DNA of 22,613 bases from JARRNJ01 sp037385045 (GCA_037385045.1 JARRNJ010000035.1:1-22613); one strand, 5' to 3'; shown: positions 1 to 7,580, counted from the stretch's first letter. A program made the numbers and translations. The notes: generated by a model not told the origin, from the sequence alone.

Positions 1-506
1 TTGCACGTCAGCGCCTCCAGCTCGTTCATTACGCGCATTTTCTTCTGGATAGTGCTGGTGTCCAGCTTGTTGTGGGCAAGCCAGGGGAAGGCCGGCATGT
101 TGGACTCCGGCACCACCGAGCGCGGATCCATGAAGTGCACTCGCAGCCAGTCGTCGGAGTACTTGCCGCCGACCCGGGCCAAGTCCGGTCCGGTGCGCTT
201 GGAGCCCCAGAGGAAGGGATGGTCATAGACGAACTCGCCGGCGACCGAATAATGCCCATAACGCTCGGTTTCGGCCCGGAACGGACGGATCATCTGCGAG
301 TGGCAGTTGTTGCAGCCTTCGCGGATGTAGATGTCCCGGCCCGTCAGTTGCAGAGGCGTATAGGGTTTGAGGTCCGCCACCGGTTGGGTGGTCTGTTTCA
401 GCGCGAACAGCGGAATGATCTCCACCAGTCCGGCAATACTGATGACGAGCACGATGAAGATCATCAGCAGCCCGACATTTTTCTCAACAATTTCATGCGA
501 AGCCAT
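1..506 (-). CDS. ccoO: cbb3-type cytochrome c oxidase subunit II, partial (C-terminus cut by window start)
   Basis: Membrane-anchored mono-heme c subunit of the cbb3 (C-family) terminal oxidase, which passes electrons towards the CcoN catalytic subunit. Only the first 168 codons are present. The start ATG at 506 is preceded by a GGAG ribosome site. The protein opens with a short cytoplasmic stretch and one hydrophobic segment (about residues 12-36). A periplasmic domain follows with a CNNCH heme c motif (Cys65, Cys68, His69) and a later ESNMPAF segment that would supply the axial Met. These features and the MASHEIVEKN opening match CcoO. The gene starts 12 nt after the ccoN stop, so the two are one transcript. 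ccoQ and ccoP would be expected beyond the window edge but cannot be seen. Confidence 0.96.
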   Translation of the reverse strand, partial: MASHEIVEKNVGLLMIFIVLVISIAGLVEIIPLFALKQTTQPVADLKPYTPLQLTGRDIYIREGCNNCHSQMIRPFRAETERYGHYSVAGEFVYDHPFLWGSKRTGPDLARVGGKYSDDWLRVHFMDPRSVVPESNMPAFPWLAHNKLDTSTIQKKMRVMNELEALTC

Positions 507-518
507 GATGATTCTCCT

Positions 519-1937
519 TTACGCGGTTTCCAGCACAGGCGCTTCTGCCGGCTTGCTGCCCGAGACGGTCTTCCACACATTGACGGCCATCAGCAACATA
601 CCGGAGAGGAATAATGCGCCGCCGATCAGACGTACCGTGTAGTAGGGGTAAATGTGCTTGAGGATCTCACCCCAGTACGGATACGTGAGCGTGCCATCGG
701 GGTTCACCGCGCGCCACATCAGCCCTTCCATGACACCGGCAATCCACATCGAGGCGATGTAGAGCACCACGCCGATGGTGGCGATCCAGAAATGTACGTC
801 GATCCACTTGACCCGATACATCTCCGTTTTGCCCCACAGCCGCGGAATGAGCACGTACATGGAACCGATGGTCACCATGGCGACCCAGCCCAACGCCCCT
901 GAGTGCACGTGACCGATGGTCCAATCCGTGTAGTGCGACAGGGAGTTGACGGTCTTGATCGACATCATCGGCCCTTCAAAGGTCGACATGCCGTAGAACG
1001 ACAGGGACACGATCAGGAACTTCAGGATCGGGTCTTCGCGCAGCTTGTGCCAGGCGCCCGACAGGGTCATGATGCCGTTGATCATGCCGCCCCAGCTGGG
1101 AGCCAGCAGGATCAGGGAGAACACCATGCCGAGGGACTGCACCCAGTCCGGCAGGGCGGTGTACATCAGGTGGTGGGGGCCGGCCCACATATAAATGGAG
1201 ATCAGCGCCCAGAAGTGCACCACCGACAATCGGTAGGAGTACACCGGTCGTCCCGCCTGTTTGGGTACGAAATAGTACATCATGCCCAGGAATCCGGCGG
1301 TAAGGAAAAAGCCCACGGCGTTGTGGCCGTACCACCACTGGACCATGGCGTCGATGGCGCCGGGGTACAGCGAGTAGGACTTCCACAAGGTCACCGGGAT
1401 TTCCAGGCTGTTGAAGATATGTAACACCGCGATGGCGATGATAAACGCACCGTAGAACCAGTTGGCGACGTAAATATGCGGCGTTTTACGCTTGGCGATG
1501 GTGCCGAAAAACACGATTGCGTAAACCACCCAGACCACCGCGATCAGGAGATCGATGGGCCATTCCAGCTCGGCATACTCCTTGCTGGTGGTGATGCCCA
1601 GGGGCAGCGTGATGGCCGCCAGCACGATGATCAGCTGCCAGCCCCAGAAGGTGAACGACGCCAGCCCGCCGCCGAACAAACGCGTCTGGCACGTGCGCTG
1701 CACGACATAATAGGATGTAGCGAACAACGCGCAGCCGCCGAAGGCGAAGATGACGGCGTTGGTGTGCAGCGGCCGCAGGCGGCTGAACGTCAGCCACGGT
1801 GTATTAAAGTTAAGCTGCGGCCAAATCAGCTGTGAGGCGATCAATACGCCCACGAGCATGCCGACGATACCCCAGACCACCGTCATAATGGCGAACTGGC
1901 GTACCACGGTATAATTGTATGTGGTTTGCCTCTCCAT
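519..1937 (-). CDS. ccoN: cbb3-type cytochrome c oxidase subunit I (catalytic)
   Basis: Catalytic heme-copper subunit of the high-affinity cbb3 oxidase: reduces O2 to water and pumps protons in the inner membrane. 472 residues, the usual CcoN length, about 12 membrane helices. Visible ligands include His58 (in RPLHTNAV, low-spin heme), His205 (WWYGHNAVGF, CuB), Tyr249 (in ALISIYMW, candidate for the Tyr of the His-Tyr cross-link), His255-His256 (WAGPHH, CuB) and His343/His345 (IGHVHSG, hemes). I chose ATG at 1937 (MERQTTYNY) because it has a strong GGGAGGGG ribosome site. The frame stays open to 2030, but those 31 extra residues look unlike CcoN. It lies upstream of ccoO and downstream of fnr in the same direction; the FNR box at 2243-2256 suggests induction at low oxygen. 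Confidence 0.97.
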   Translation of the reverse strand: MERQTTYNYTVVRQFAIMTVVWGIVGMLVGVLIASQLIWPQLNFNTPWLTFSRLRPLHTNAVIFAFGGCALFATSYYVVQRTCQTRLFGGGLASFTFWGWQLIIVLAAITLPLGITTSKEYAELEWPIDLLIAVVWVVYAIVFFGTIAKRKTPHIYVANWFYGAFIIAIAVLHIFNSLEIPVTLWKSYSLYPGAIDAMVQWWYGHNAVGFFLTAGFLGMMYYFVPKQAGRPVYSYRLSVVHFWALISIYMWAGPHHLMYTALPDWVQSLGMVFSLILLAPSWGGMINGIMTLSGAWHKLREDPILKFLIVSLSFYGMSTFEGPMMSIKTVNSLSHYTDWTIGHVHSGALGWVAMVTIGSMYVLIPRLWGKTEMYRVKWIDVHFWIATIGVVLYIASMWIAGVMEGLMWRAVNPDGTLTYPYWGEILKHIYPYYTVRLIGGALFLSGMLLMAVNVWKTVSGSKPAEAPVLETA

Positions 1938-2028
1938 CGGGCCCCTCCCTACCGGGTTGTTGTGAACTTGTTGAAGATGGTCGAAGGACGTGTGCGGCGA
2001 TGCCGCGGTCCTGGACCATAGAACAAAC

Positions 2029-2047
2029 ACCTCGAGGGATTCGAGGT
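2029..2047 (-). terminator. Hairpin between leader ORF and ccoN (possible attenuator)
   Basis: Perfect inverted repeat: ACCTCGA at 2029-2035, a 5-nt loop, TCGAGGT at 2041-2047. On the minus strand the stem is followed by GTTTGTTC, a weakly T-rich stretch. It begins 13 nt after the stop of the 24-codon ORF and ends about 90 nt before ccoN. A 7-bp stem with an interrupted T tract is a weak intrinsic terminator at best; an RNA processing or stabilising element would look the same. Confidence 0.35.
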
Positions 2048-2060
2048 ATCCGTACTGCGG

Positions 2061-2135
2061 TTACCGGACTGGTGTTGGTGCCGCGATGAGTGGAGGCCCC
2101 TTGCCGACTTCGGCGGAGCTGGTCTTGGTGCTCAT
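2061..2135 (-). CDS. Possible 24-residue leader peptide upstream of ccoN
   Basis: Short ORF MSTKTSSAEVGKGPPLIA... of 24 codons ending in TAA. Support: an excellent AGGAGA ribosome site 7 nt before the ATG; position downstream of the predicted FNR-dependent start site and upstream of ccoN in the same direction; and a hairpin just after its stop. The peptide is Ser/Pro/Ala rich with no membrane segment, so it does not resemble the known small cbb3 accessory proteins (CcoQ, CcoM, CcoS). I do not recognise it. It could be a leader whose translation affects the following hairpin, or a chance ORF in an untranslated leader. Confidence 0.35.
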   Translation of the reverse strand: MSTKTSSAEVGKGPPLIAAPTPVR

Positions 2136-2205
2136 CAGAATCTCTCCTGTTGCATTTAACACATTGTTTATTATGACAAATACGTCAAATCCCACAAACA
2201 CTTCA

Positions 2206-2256
2206 GCGCAGCCTAATATGCAGACAATGGCCGCTGCGGGTGTTGACACAGGTCAA
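2206..2256 (-). promoter_or_regulatory. FNR box and predicted class II promoter for ccoNO
   Basis: TTGACACAGGTCAA at 2243-2256 is a perfect dyad (TTGAC-N4-GTCAA) differing from the FNR/ANR consensus TTGAT-N4-ATCAA only at the inner base of each half. A possible -10 element TATTAG reads on the minus strand at 2218-2213, giving a start near 2206 and placing the box centre about 43 nt upstream. This is close to the -41.5 spacing of class II FNR activation. The gene next door encodes Fnr and the genes downstream encode the cbb3 oxidase, a classic FNR target. The box is seen directly; promoter use is inferred. The rest of 2136-2350 shows nothing else convincing. Confidence 0.6.
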
Positions 2257-2350
2257 TTAAAGCGCGATTCCGAATGGACACTCGGGGCGGACGCGAACCG
2301 CGCCCGATTTTGAGGGGCGCGAGCGGTAGCGAGGGAGGGGTGGCCCGGCG

Positions 2351-3121
2351 TCAGGCCGAGCCCGGGTTCCTGGCGCGGGCGGGGTTGCCGTTTCCGGTGA
2401 GGCGGCTCAGCGCGCCGGCGTCCAGCAGCCGCACATGCTTGCCGTTGACCTCCATCAGCTCCTGGTCCTGAAAGCGGGTGAACAGCCGGCTGACCGTCTC
2501 TACCGCCAGGCCCAGGTAGTTGCCGATGTCGTTGCGCGACATGCTGAGATGGAACTCCTGGGCCGAGAAGCCGCGCTCCTTGAAGCGGGCCGAGAGGCTG
2601 ACCAGCAGGGTAGCCAAACGCTCCTCAGCGGTCCGTTTGCCCAGCAGCATCAACAGTTCCTGGTCGCGGAGGATTTCCTTGCTCATGAGCCGCAGCAGCT
2701 GGTGGCGCAGGCTCGGCAGGTGCCCGGACAGCTCCTCAAGCCGGTCGAACGGGATTTCGCAGTAGCTGGTGGTTTCCAGTGCCCGGGCGGCGCAGGGATG
2801 GTGCTCCGAGACAATGGCATCCAGGCCGACCAGTTCTCCCGGCAGGTGAAACCCGGTGATCTGTTCCTGGCCGGTGTCGCTGATGGTATAGGTCTTGAGC
2901 GACCCCGAGCGCACTGCGTAAATCGACCGGAAACCTTCCCCCTGATTGAACAGGTGCTCGCCGCGCTTGAGCGGCCGACTGCGGTGAATGATCTGTTCCA
3001 GCCGGTCCAGGTCTCCCCCGTCGATGCCGATCGGCAGGCAAAGCTGGTGGAGCATGCATTGCTTGCAGGCAACCTTGATCTGGGACAAGTTTACGATCTT
3101 ATCGGCGTTGCGCTGCGCCAT
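2351..3121 (-). CDS. fnr: Fnr-type oxygen-responsive transcription factor
   Basis: Crp/Fnr family regulator that holds an oxygen-labile [4Fe-4S] cluster and, when anaerobic, dimerises and binds TTGAT-N4-ATCAA sites. From the chosen ATG (3121) it has 256 residues against 250 in E. coli Fnr. All four cluster cysteines are visible: Cys19, Cys22 and Cys28 (CKQCMLHQLC) and Cys121 (SYCEIPF). The cyclic-nucleotide-type beta roll follows (GEQ-like EQITGFHLPGELVG), then the dimer helix and a C-terminal helix-turn-helix with the recognition segment GLAVETVSRLFTRF, whose E..SR residues are those that read the FNR half-site. The frame is open to 3196, but the upstream starts lack a ribosome site, whereas ATG 3121 has a modest CGGA. 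It is transcribed towards ccoNO and divergently from hisB. Confidence 0.95.
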   Translation of the reverse strand: MAQRNADKIVNLSQIKVACKQCMLHQLCLPIGIDGGDLDRLEQIIHRSRPLKRGEHLFNQGEGFRSIYAVRSGSLKTYTISDTGQEQITGFHLPGELVGLDAIVSEHHPCAARALETTSYCEIPFDRLEELSGHLPSLRHQLLRLMSKEILRDQELLMLLGKRTAEERLATLLVSLSARFKERGFSAQEFHLSMSRNDIGNYLGLAVETVSRLFTRFQDQELMEVNGKHVRLLDAGALSRLTGNGNPARARNPGSA

Positions 3122-3171
3122 ATTTGAATCCGTAGTCTGGTAGCCGGGGGAGCCATTCATTATTTGAGCAA

Positions 3172-3187
3172 ATTCATGAACATGAAT
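3172..3187. promoter_or_regulatory. 16-bp perfect palindrome in the fnr/hisB divergent region (operator candidate)
   Basis: ATTCAT-GAAC-ATGAAT is a perfect 6-4-6 dyad in the 230-nt region between the divergent fnr and hisB starts. On the minus strand it lies just after a TTGATT hexamer (3190-3185, overlapping by three bases) and before a TCAAAT hexamer at 17-nt spacing, so it would fill the spacer of a weak fnr promoter, which is repressor geometry. It is not an FNR box (no TTGA-N6-TCAA). The cognate regulator is unknown. Confidence 0.4.
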
Positions 3188-3351
3188 CAATGGCAATCTT
3201 CAGATGGTAATGTCCCCCGCGAGGAATTTTTCATGTTAAACCAGTCCGTTGCCGAATTTCGGTTTTATCTGCGCGGGCTTCCGGGTATTCTATGGGAAAA
3301 GCCGGCTGCCTGCGCCGCCTTCCGGTTTGAATTTAACGACGATTCCAACCC

Positions 3352-3945
3352 ATGTCCCAACGCACAGCGAATATCGGCCGCGACACGCTGGAGACCCAGA
3401 TTCGCGTCCGCATCGACCTGGACGGCAGCGGTCGCGGGACCTTTGATACCGGCATCCCGTTTCTGGAGCACATGCTTGACCAGGTGGCGCGCCACGGCCT
3501 GATCGACCTGGAGATCACCGCCAAAGGTGATCTGCACATCGATGCCCATCATACGGTGGAGGATATCGGCATCTGCCTGGGCCAGGCGGTGCGGGAGGCG
3601 CTGGGCGACAAGAAGGGCATCCGCCGTTACGGGCACGCGTATGTGCCCCTGGATGAGGCGCTGTCGCGGGTGGTCATCGACTTTTCCGGGCGGTCGGGGC
3701 TCGAATTCCATGCGGCGTTTCCGCGTGCCCGCATCGGCGAGTTTGATGTCGATCTATTCCACGAATTCTTTCATGGTTTTGTCAATCATGCCCAGGCGAC
3801 GCTGCATGTCGACAACCTGCGCGGCGCCAACGCCCACCACGTCGCCGAGACGGTGTTCAAGGCGTTCGGGCGGGCTGTGCGCATGGCTGCCGAACCGGAT
3901 CCGCGCATGCAGGGAGTCCTGCCTTCCACCAAAGGCAGTCTCTGA
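3352..3945 (+). CDS. hisB: Imidazoleglycerol-phosphate dehydratase
   Basis: Catalyses the dehydration of imidazole glycerol phosphate to imidazole acetol phosphate in histidine synthesis (cytosol, Mn-dependent 24-mer). 197 residues, the monofunctional form without the N-terminal histidinol-phosphatase domain found in E. coli HisB. Two repeated metal-binding motifs are visible: HHTVE at His66-Glu70 and HHVAE at His162-Glu166, in the expected internal duplication. The C-terminus PSTKGSL is typical. The ATG at 3352 gives the family's normal N-terminus, although the ribosome site before it is poor. It is the first gene of the his-HIT-tat run; hisG, hisD and hisC are not in the window. Confidence 0.97.
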   Translation: MSQRTANIGRDTLETQIRVRIDLDGSGRGTFDTGIPFLEHMLDQVARHGLIDLEITAKGDLHIDAHHTVEDIGICLGQAVREALGDKKGIRRYGHAYVPLDEALSRVVIDFSGRSGLEFHAAFPRARIGEFDVDLFHEFFHGFVNHAQATLHVDNLRGANAHHVAETVFKAFGRAVRMAAEPDPRMQGVLPSTKGSL

Positions 3946-4002
3946 AGCGAGTGGGGGCGTCGTCTTCGCCACGAGGAACCATTTCCAAACGAGCTCGCCA
4001 GC

Positions 4003-4653
4003 ATGTCTTCCGTTGCAGTAATCGATTACGGCATGGGCAACCTGCGCTCCGTGTCCAAAGCGCTCGAACACGTGGCGCCCGGCACCCGCGTGGTGGTCAC
4101 CGATGACCCGGCGCGGATTCGGGCGGCGGCGCGGGTGGTCTTTCCCGGCCAGGGCGCCATCGGCGATGCCATGGCCCAGATCCGGCGCCTGGGGCTCGGC
4201 GAGGTGCTGCGTGAGGTAATGGCCGGCAAGCCGTTTCTCGGCGTCTGCCTGGGGCTGCAGGCCCTGTTTGAGCACAGCGAGGAGGACGGCGGCACCGACG
4301 CACTCGGTCTGTTCCCGGGCGCCGTGCGCCGGTTCCCGGAAGGCTTGCGCGACGGGGAGTCCGGCGAACGGCTAAAAATCCCCCACATGGGTTGGAACCA
4401 GGTCGGGCAGGCCCGGAGCCAACATCCGCTATGGTGCGGGATCGACCAGGACAGCCGCTTTTATTTCGTGCACAGCTACTACGTAGACGCTGCCGACCCG
4501 GCGATTGTCACGGGCACTACCCGTTACGGCCTGGAGTTCGTCTCCGCCGCCGGGCGGGACAACGTCTTCGCCGTGCAGTTTCATCCGGAAAAGAGCCAGC
4601 ATGCCGGCCTGCAGTTGCTGCACAATTTCACCCGCTGGGACGGCCAGGCCTGA
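4003..4653 (+). CDS. hisH: Imidazole glycerol phosphate synthase, glutaminase subunit
   Basis: Class I glutamine amidotransferase that releases ammonia from glutamine and channels it to HisF, which uses it to form imidazole glycerol phosphate and AICAR. 216 residues. Catalytic triad: Cys82 in GVCLGLQ, His194 and Glu196 in VQFHPEKS. The oxyanion region PGQGAIGDA (about 48-56) and the N-terminal VIDYGMGNLRS motif are family-typical. It begins 57 nt after hisB; ATG 4003 is the only start that gives the standard VAVIDYG opening. Together with HisF, two genes downstream, it forms the heterodimeric synthase. Confidence 0.97.
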   Translation: MSSVAVIDYGMGNLRSVSKALEHVAPGTRVVVTDDPARIRAAARVVFPGQGAIGDAMAQIRRLGLGEVLREVMAGKPFLGVCLGLQALFEHSEEDGGTDALGLFPGAVRRFPEGLRDGESGERLKIPHMGWNQVGQARSQHPLWCGIDQDSRFYFVHSYYVDAADPAIVTGTTRYGLEFVSAAGRDNVFAVQFHPEKSQHAGLQLLHNFTRWDGQA

Positions 4654-4702
4654 CCTCGGAACCCGAACCCGATTTGACCGCTGCATCGATGAGGAAACTC
4701 CA

Positions 4703-5443
4703 ATGCTGTTGATACCAGCCATTGATCTCAAGGATGGAAAATGCGTGCGTCTGCGTCAGGGGCGCATGGACGATGAAACGGTATTCTCTGATGATCCGCT
4801 GGCGATGGCGGAGCGCTGGGTGAACGCGGGCGCGCGGCGCCTGCACATCGTCGATCTCAACGGTGCGGCGGCCGGGCGGCCGGTCAATTCCGCGGTGATC
4901 CAGCGCATCGCCGAGGCGTACCCTGAGCTGCCGGTGCAGGTCGGCGGCGGCATCCGCGACGAGGACACGGTGCAGGCTTACCTGGACGCTGGGGTTCAGT
5001 ACGTCATTATCGGCACCAAAGCGGTGACCGCGCCCCACTTCGTCAACGACTTGTGCCTGGAGTTTCCGGGACACATCATCGTCGGCCTGGACGCCAGGGA
5101 GGGGAAGGTGGCGGTCGACGGCTGGTCCAAACTGTCCAACCACGACGTCATCGATCTGGCGCAGCGCTTCGAGCGCGACGGTGTGGAGGCCATCGTGTAC
5201 ACCGATATCGGCCGCGACGGTATGATGAGCGGCGTCAACGTCGACGCTACGGTGGCCCTGGCCCAGGCGGTCAGTGTCCCGGTGATCGCCTCCGGCGGTA
5301 TCACGAACCTGGATGACGTCCGGTCGTTGTGCGCCGTTGCCGACGAAGGCATCATGGGCGCCATTACCGGACGCGCCCTCTATGAAGGCACCCTGGACTT
5401 CGCCGAAGCGCAGAAGCTGGCGGACGAACTGTGCCCCGAATAG
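4703..5443 (+). CDS. hisA: ProFAR isomerase (phosphoribosylformimino-5-aminoimidazole carboxamide ribotide isomerase)
   Basis: TIM-barrel isomerase carrying out the Amadori rearrangement of ProFAR to PRFAR, the substrate of HisFH. 246 residues, normal length. The opening LIPAIDLKDGKCVRL supplies the catalytic Asp8; the second acid Asp130 sits in IVGLDAREG; phosphate-binding loops GGGIR (81-85) and IASGGI are present, reflecting the two-fold half-barrel repeat. The ATG at 4703 has a GAGGAA ribosome site 7 nt upstream; the open frame upstream of it overlaps hisH and is not used. It lies between hisH and hisF as in many proteobacterial his operons. Confidence 0.97.
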   Translation: MLLIPAIDLKDGKCVRLRQGRMDDETVFSDDPLAMAERWVNAGARRLHIVDLNGAAAGRPVNSAVIQRIAEAYPELPVQVGGGIRDEDTVQAYLDAGVQYVIIGTKAVTAPHFVNDLCLEFPGHIIVGLDAREGKVAVDGWSKLSNHDVIDLAQRFERDGVEAIVYTDIGRDGMMSGVNVDATVALAQAVSVPVIASGGITNLDDVRSLCAVADEGIMGAITGRALYEGTLDFAEAQKLADELCPE

Positions 5444-5522
5444 GGAGCGTGGCGGCGCGAGCGGTGATTTGTGGCGGCGCCGCCCCTGCAATGCGCCGGC
5501 CGTACCTGGAAGCTGATTGATC

Positions 5523-6296
5523 ATGGGATTAGCCAAGCGAATCATTCCCTGTCTCGATGTCGACAACGGCCGGGTCGTAAAAGGCGTACGCTTCGTCGAG
5601 ATCCGCGACGCTGGTGATCCGGTCGAGATCGCCCGCCGCTACGACGAGGAGGGGGCCGACGAGATCACGTTTCTCGATATCACCGCCAGCCATGAAGACC
5701 GCGACACCATGGTGCATGTGGTCGAGCAGGTGGCCGGCGAAGTCTTTATCCCCCTGACCGTGGGCGGCGGCATTCGCGGCATCGAGGACATCCGTCGTAT
5801 GCTCAACGCCGGCGCGGACAAAGTGGCCATCAACACCGCCGCCGTGTTCCGGCCGGAGTTCGTGCGCGAAGCGGCCGCCAAGGTGGGTTCCCAGTGCATC
5901 GTGGTGGCCATCGATGCCAAACAGGTGAGCGCCGAGGGTGAGGCGCTGCGCTGGGAGATATTCACCCATGGCGGGCGCAAGCCCACGGGGCTGGATGCGG
6001 TGCAGTGGGCGCGGCGCATGGACCAATACGGCGCCGGCGAGATTCTTCTTACCAGCATGGATCGCGACGGCACCAAGTCGGGCTTCGACCTGGCGCTCAC
6101 GCGGGCGGTCAGCGACGCGGTCGAGGTGCCGGTGATCGCCTCGGGAGGCGTCGGCAACCTGGATCACCTGGTGCAGGGGGTGACCGAGGGCGGCGCCGAC
6201 GCGGTGCTTGCCGCCAGTATCTTTCACTTTGGTGAATTCAGTATTCACCAAGCCAAGGAATACATGGCCGCACATGGGGTGGAAGTGCGGTTGTGA
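5523..6296 (+). CDS. hisF: Imidazole glycerol phosphate synthase, cyclase subunit
   Basis: TIM-barrel cyclase subunit that uses HisH-derived ammonia to convert PRFAR to imidazole glycerol phosphate and AICAR. 257 residues. Catalytic acids: Asp12 in IIPCLDVDNGRVVKG and Asp131 in VVAIDAK. Phosphate loops GGGIR (81-85) and IASGGVGN near the C-terminus are intact. A TTG two codons earlier (5517) is also possible, but ATG 5523 gives the standard MGLAKRIIPCLDV start with a GGAAG site. A gap of 79 nt separates it from hisA. Confidence 0.97.
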   Translation: MGLAKRIIPCLDVDNGRVVKGVRFVEIRDAGDPVEIARRYDEEGADEITFLDITASHEDRDTMVHVVEQVAGEVFIPLTVGGGIRGIEDIRRMLNAGADKVAINTAAVFRPEFVREAAAKVGSQCIVVAIDAKQVSAEGEALRWEIFTHGGRKPTGLDAVQWARRMDQYGAGEILLTSMDRDGTKSGFDLALTRAVSDAVEVPVIASGGVGNLDHLVQGVTEGGADAVLAASIFHFGEFSIHQAKEYMAAHGVEVRL

Positions 6297-6378
6297 ACCG
6301 ACCGATGCGGTCGCACGGCTGCGGCGGGTTTTGTGCCGTCGCTGTGTTCCTGGCGGGCCTGCGTTGAGGGGCTTTCCA

Positions 6379-6768
6379 ATGTCCGAACAATGGTTGGATG
6401 AAATCAGGTGGACCGATGACGGATTGGTGCCGGTGATCGCCCAGGAGCAGGGCAGCGGCAAGGTGCTGATGTTCGCCTGGATGAACCGCGAGGCGCTGGA
6501 GTTGACCTCCCGGACCGGCCACGCCGTATACTGGTCGCGTTCGCGCGGGCGCCTCTGGCACAAGGGCGAGGAGTCCGGGCACCAGCAGGAGGTCACGGAG
6601 ATCCGTACCGACTGCGACAATGACGTGGTGCTGCTGACGGTGCGCCAACGCGGCGGCATTGCCTGCCATACCGGGCGGCACAGCTGCTTTTTTCAGCGTC
6701 TGGAACATGATGCGTGGGTTGCCGTCGAGCCGGTCATCAAGAGCCCCGGCGAGATCTACAAGCGCTAG
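6379..6768 (+). CDS. hisI: Phosphoribosyl-AMP cyclohydrolase
   Basis: Zn/Mg-dependent hydrolase opening the adenine ring of phosphoribosyl-AMP, the third step of histidine synthesis. 129 residues, the stand-alone form; in E. coli it is fused with HisE. Metal-binding residues are visible: Asp78, Cys79, Asp80 and Asp82 in RTDCDNDVV, with Cys96 and Cys103 in IACHTGRHSCFF. ATG 6379 has a GAGGGG site. A longer open frame upstream overlaps hisF and is not part of the family. It is followed by an unusually long 137-nt gap before hisE. Confidence 0.96.
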   Translation: MSEQWLDEIRWTDDGLVPVIAQEQGSGKVLMFAWMNREALELTSRTGHAVYWSRSRGRLWHKGEESGHQQEVTEIRTDCDNDVVLLTVRQRGGIACHTGRHSCFFQRLEHDAWVAVEPVIKSPGEIYKR

Positions 6769-6905
6769 TTCCGGATGGCGCCACGCCGTGGCCGTTGCGC
6801 GCCAGCCGCAGCGCCAGTGACCTGCTTTCCGGTAAGGAAATTTCGCCGCCCCGCGGCCGCACCACGGTCAGGGGTACCGCCACACGAAACCAACAGCGGG
6901 ACAAA

Positions 6906-7226
6906 ATGAGTGATATACTGAAACGCCTGGCCCAGGTCCTGGAACAGCGCAAGCAGGCGGATCCGCAGTCTTCGTACGTGGCCAGCCTGTACGCAAAGGG
7001 CCTGGACGCGATCCTGAAAAAGATCGGCGAAGAGGCAACCGAAACGGTGCTGGCGGCCAAAGGCGGTGACCGGGATCAGATCGTGTACGAGACCGCCGAC
7101 CTGTGGTTTCATACCCTGGTACTGTTGAGCGCCAGCGGATTGGGTCCGGACGATGTGCTGGCCGAGCTGGACCGGCGCTTCGGGCTGTCGGGCATCGAGG
7201 AAAAGAAACAGCGGGGCGATGCGTGA
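6906..7226 (+). CDS. hisE: Phosphoribosyl-ATP pyrophosphatase
   Basis: Removes pyrophosphate from phosphoribosyl-ATP, the second step of histidine synthesis, producing the HisI substrate. 106 residues, all-alpha MazG-like fold. The Mg-binding acids are visible as Glu42, Glu43 and Glu46 (GEEATETVLAAK) and Glu62/Asp65 (YETADLWFH). ATG 6906 has only a weak ribosome site (GGGAC). Its TGA overlaps the GTG start of the HIT gene by 4 nt, suggesting translational coupling. The stand-alone arrangement of hisI and hisE is common outside the Enterobacterales. Confidence 0.95.
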   Translation: MSDILKRLAQVLEQRKQADPQSSYVASLYAKGLDAILKKIGEEATETVLAAKGGDRDQIVYETADLWFHTLVLLSASGLGPDDVLAELDRRFGLSGIEEKKQRGDA

Positions 7227-7558
7227 GCGACTGCTTGTTCTGCAAGATCGTCGCCGGCGAGATTCCGTCCGAGCGGGTGTACGAGGACGACCGCGTGGTG
7301 GTGTTTCAGGACATCAACCCCAAGGCCCGTGTGCACCTGCTGCTGGTGCCGCGCGAACATATCGCCGGACTGGACGAGTTGGATGCCGAACACGACGCTC
7401 TGATCGCGCACTGCATGCGTCTGTTGCCGCAACTGGCGCGCGACGCAGGCTTGGCCGGCGGTTTTCGCACCATTATTAATACAGGCAAGGGGGCCGGGCA
7501 GGAAGTCTTTCACTTGCACATCCACCTGCTGGGCGGGGATGGGCTTCCGGGGTTCTAA
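7223..7558 (+). CDS. hinT: HIT-family nucleotide-binding hydrolase (HinT-like)
   Basis: Histidine-triad protein, probably a purine nucleoside phosphoramidase acting on AMP-N or AMP-lysine type substrates. 111 residues. The HIT motif His97-x-His99-x-His101 (FHLHIHLLGG) is near the C-terminus, with His99 the expected nucleophile. The N-terminus SDCLFCKIVAGEIPS with a CxxC pair (Cys4, Cys7) is typical of the HinT branch. The start is GTG 7223, inside the hisE stop (GTGA overlap); this choice is forced by the N-terminal conservation. A HIT gene between his and tat genes is a recurring arrangement in beta- and gammaproteobacteria. Confidence 0.93.
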   Translation: MSDCLFCKIVAGEIPSERVYEDDRVVVFQDINPKARVHLLLVPREHIAGLDELDAEHDALIAHCMRLLPQLARDAGLAGGFRTIINTGKGAGQEVFHLHIHLLGGDGLPGF

Positions 7559-7580
7559 CGCACGTCTTGGAGAGGTGGTT

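Noticed and set aside
1938..2030. N-terminal extension of ccoN
   Set aside because: 31 extra residues unlike CcoN; the ATG at 1937 has a strong ribosome site and gives the family length.
2287..2303. GC-rich imperfect dyad followed by ATTTT on the plus strand
   Set aside because: It would terminate plus-strand transcripts, but all nearby genes are on the minus strand; the stem has a mismatch.
5529..6659. 376-codon minus-strand open frame across hisF and hisI
   Set aside because: Antisense shadow; both his genes are unambiguous.
6769..6905. Extra gene in the 137-nt hisI-hisE gap
   Set aside because: The frame open through it is Arg/Pro-rich and runs into hisE; only small weak dyads are present.
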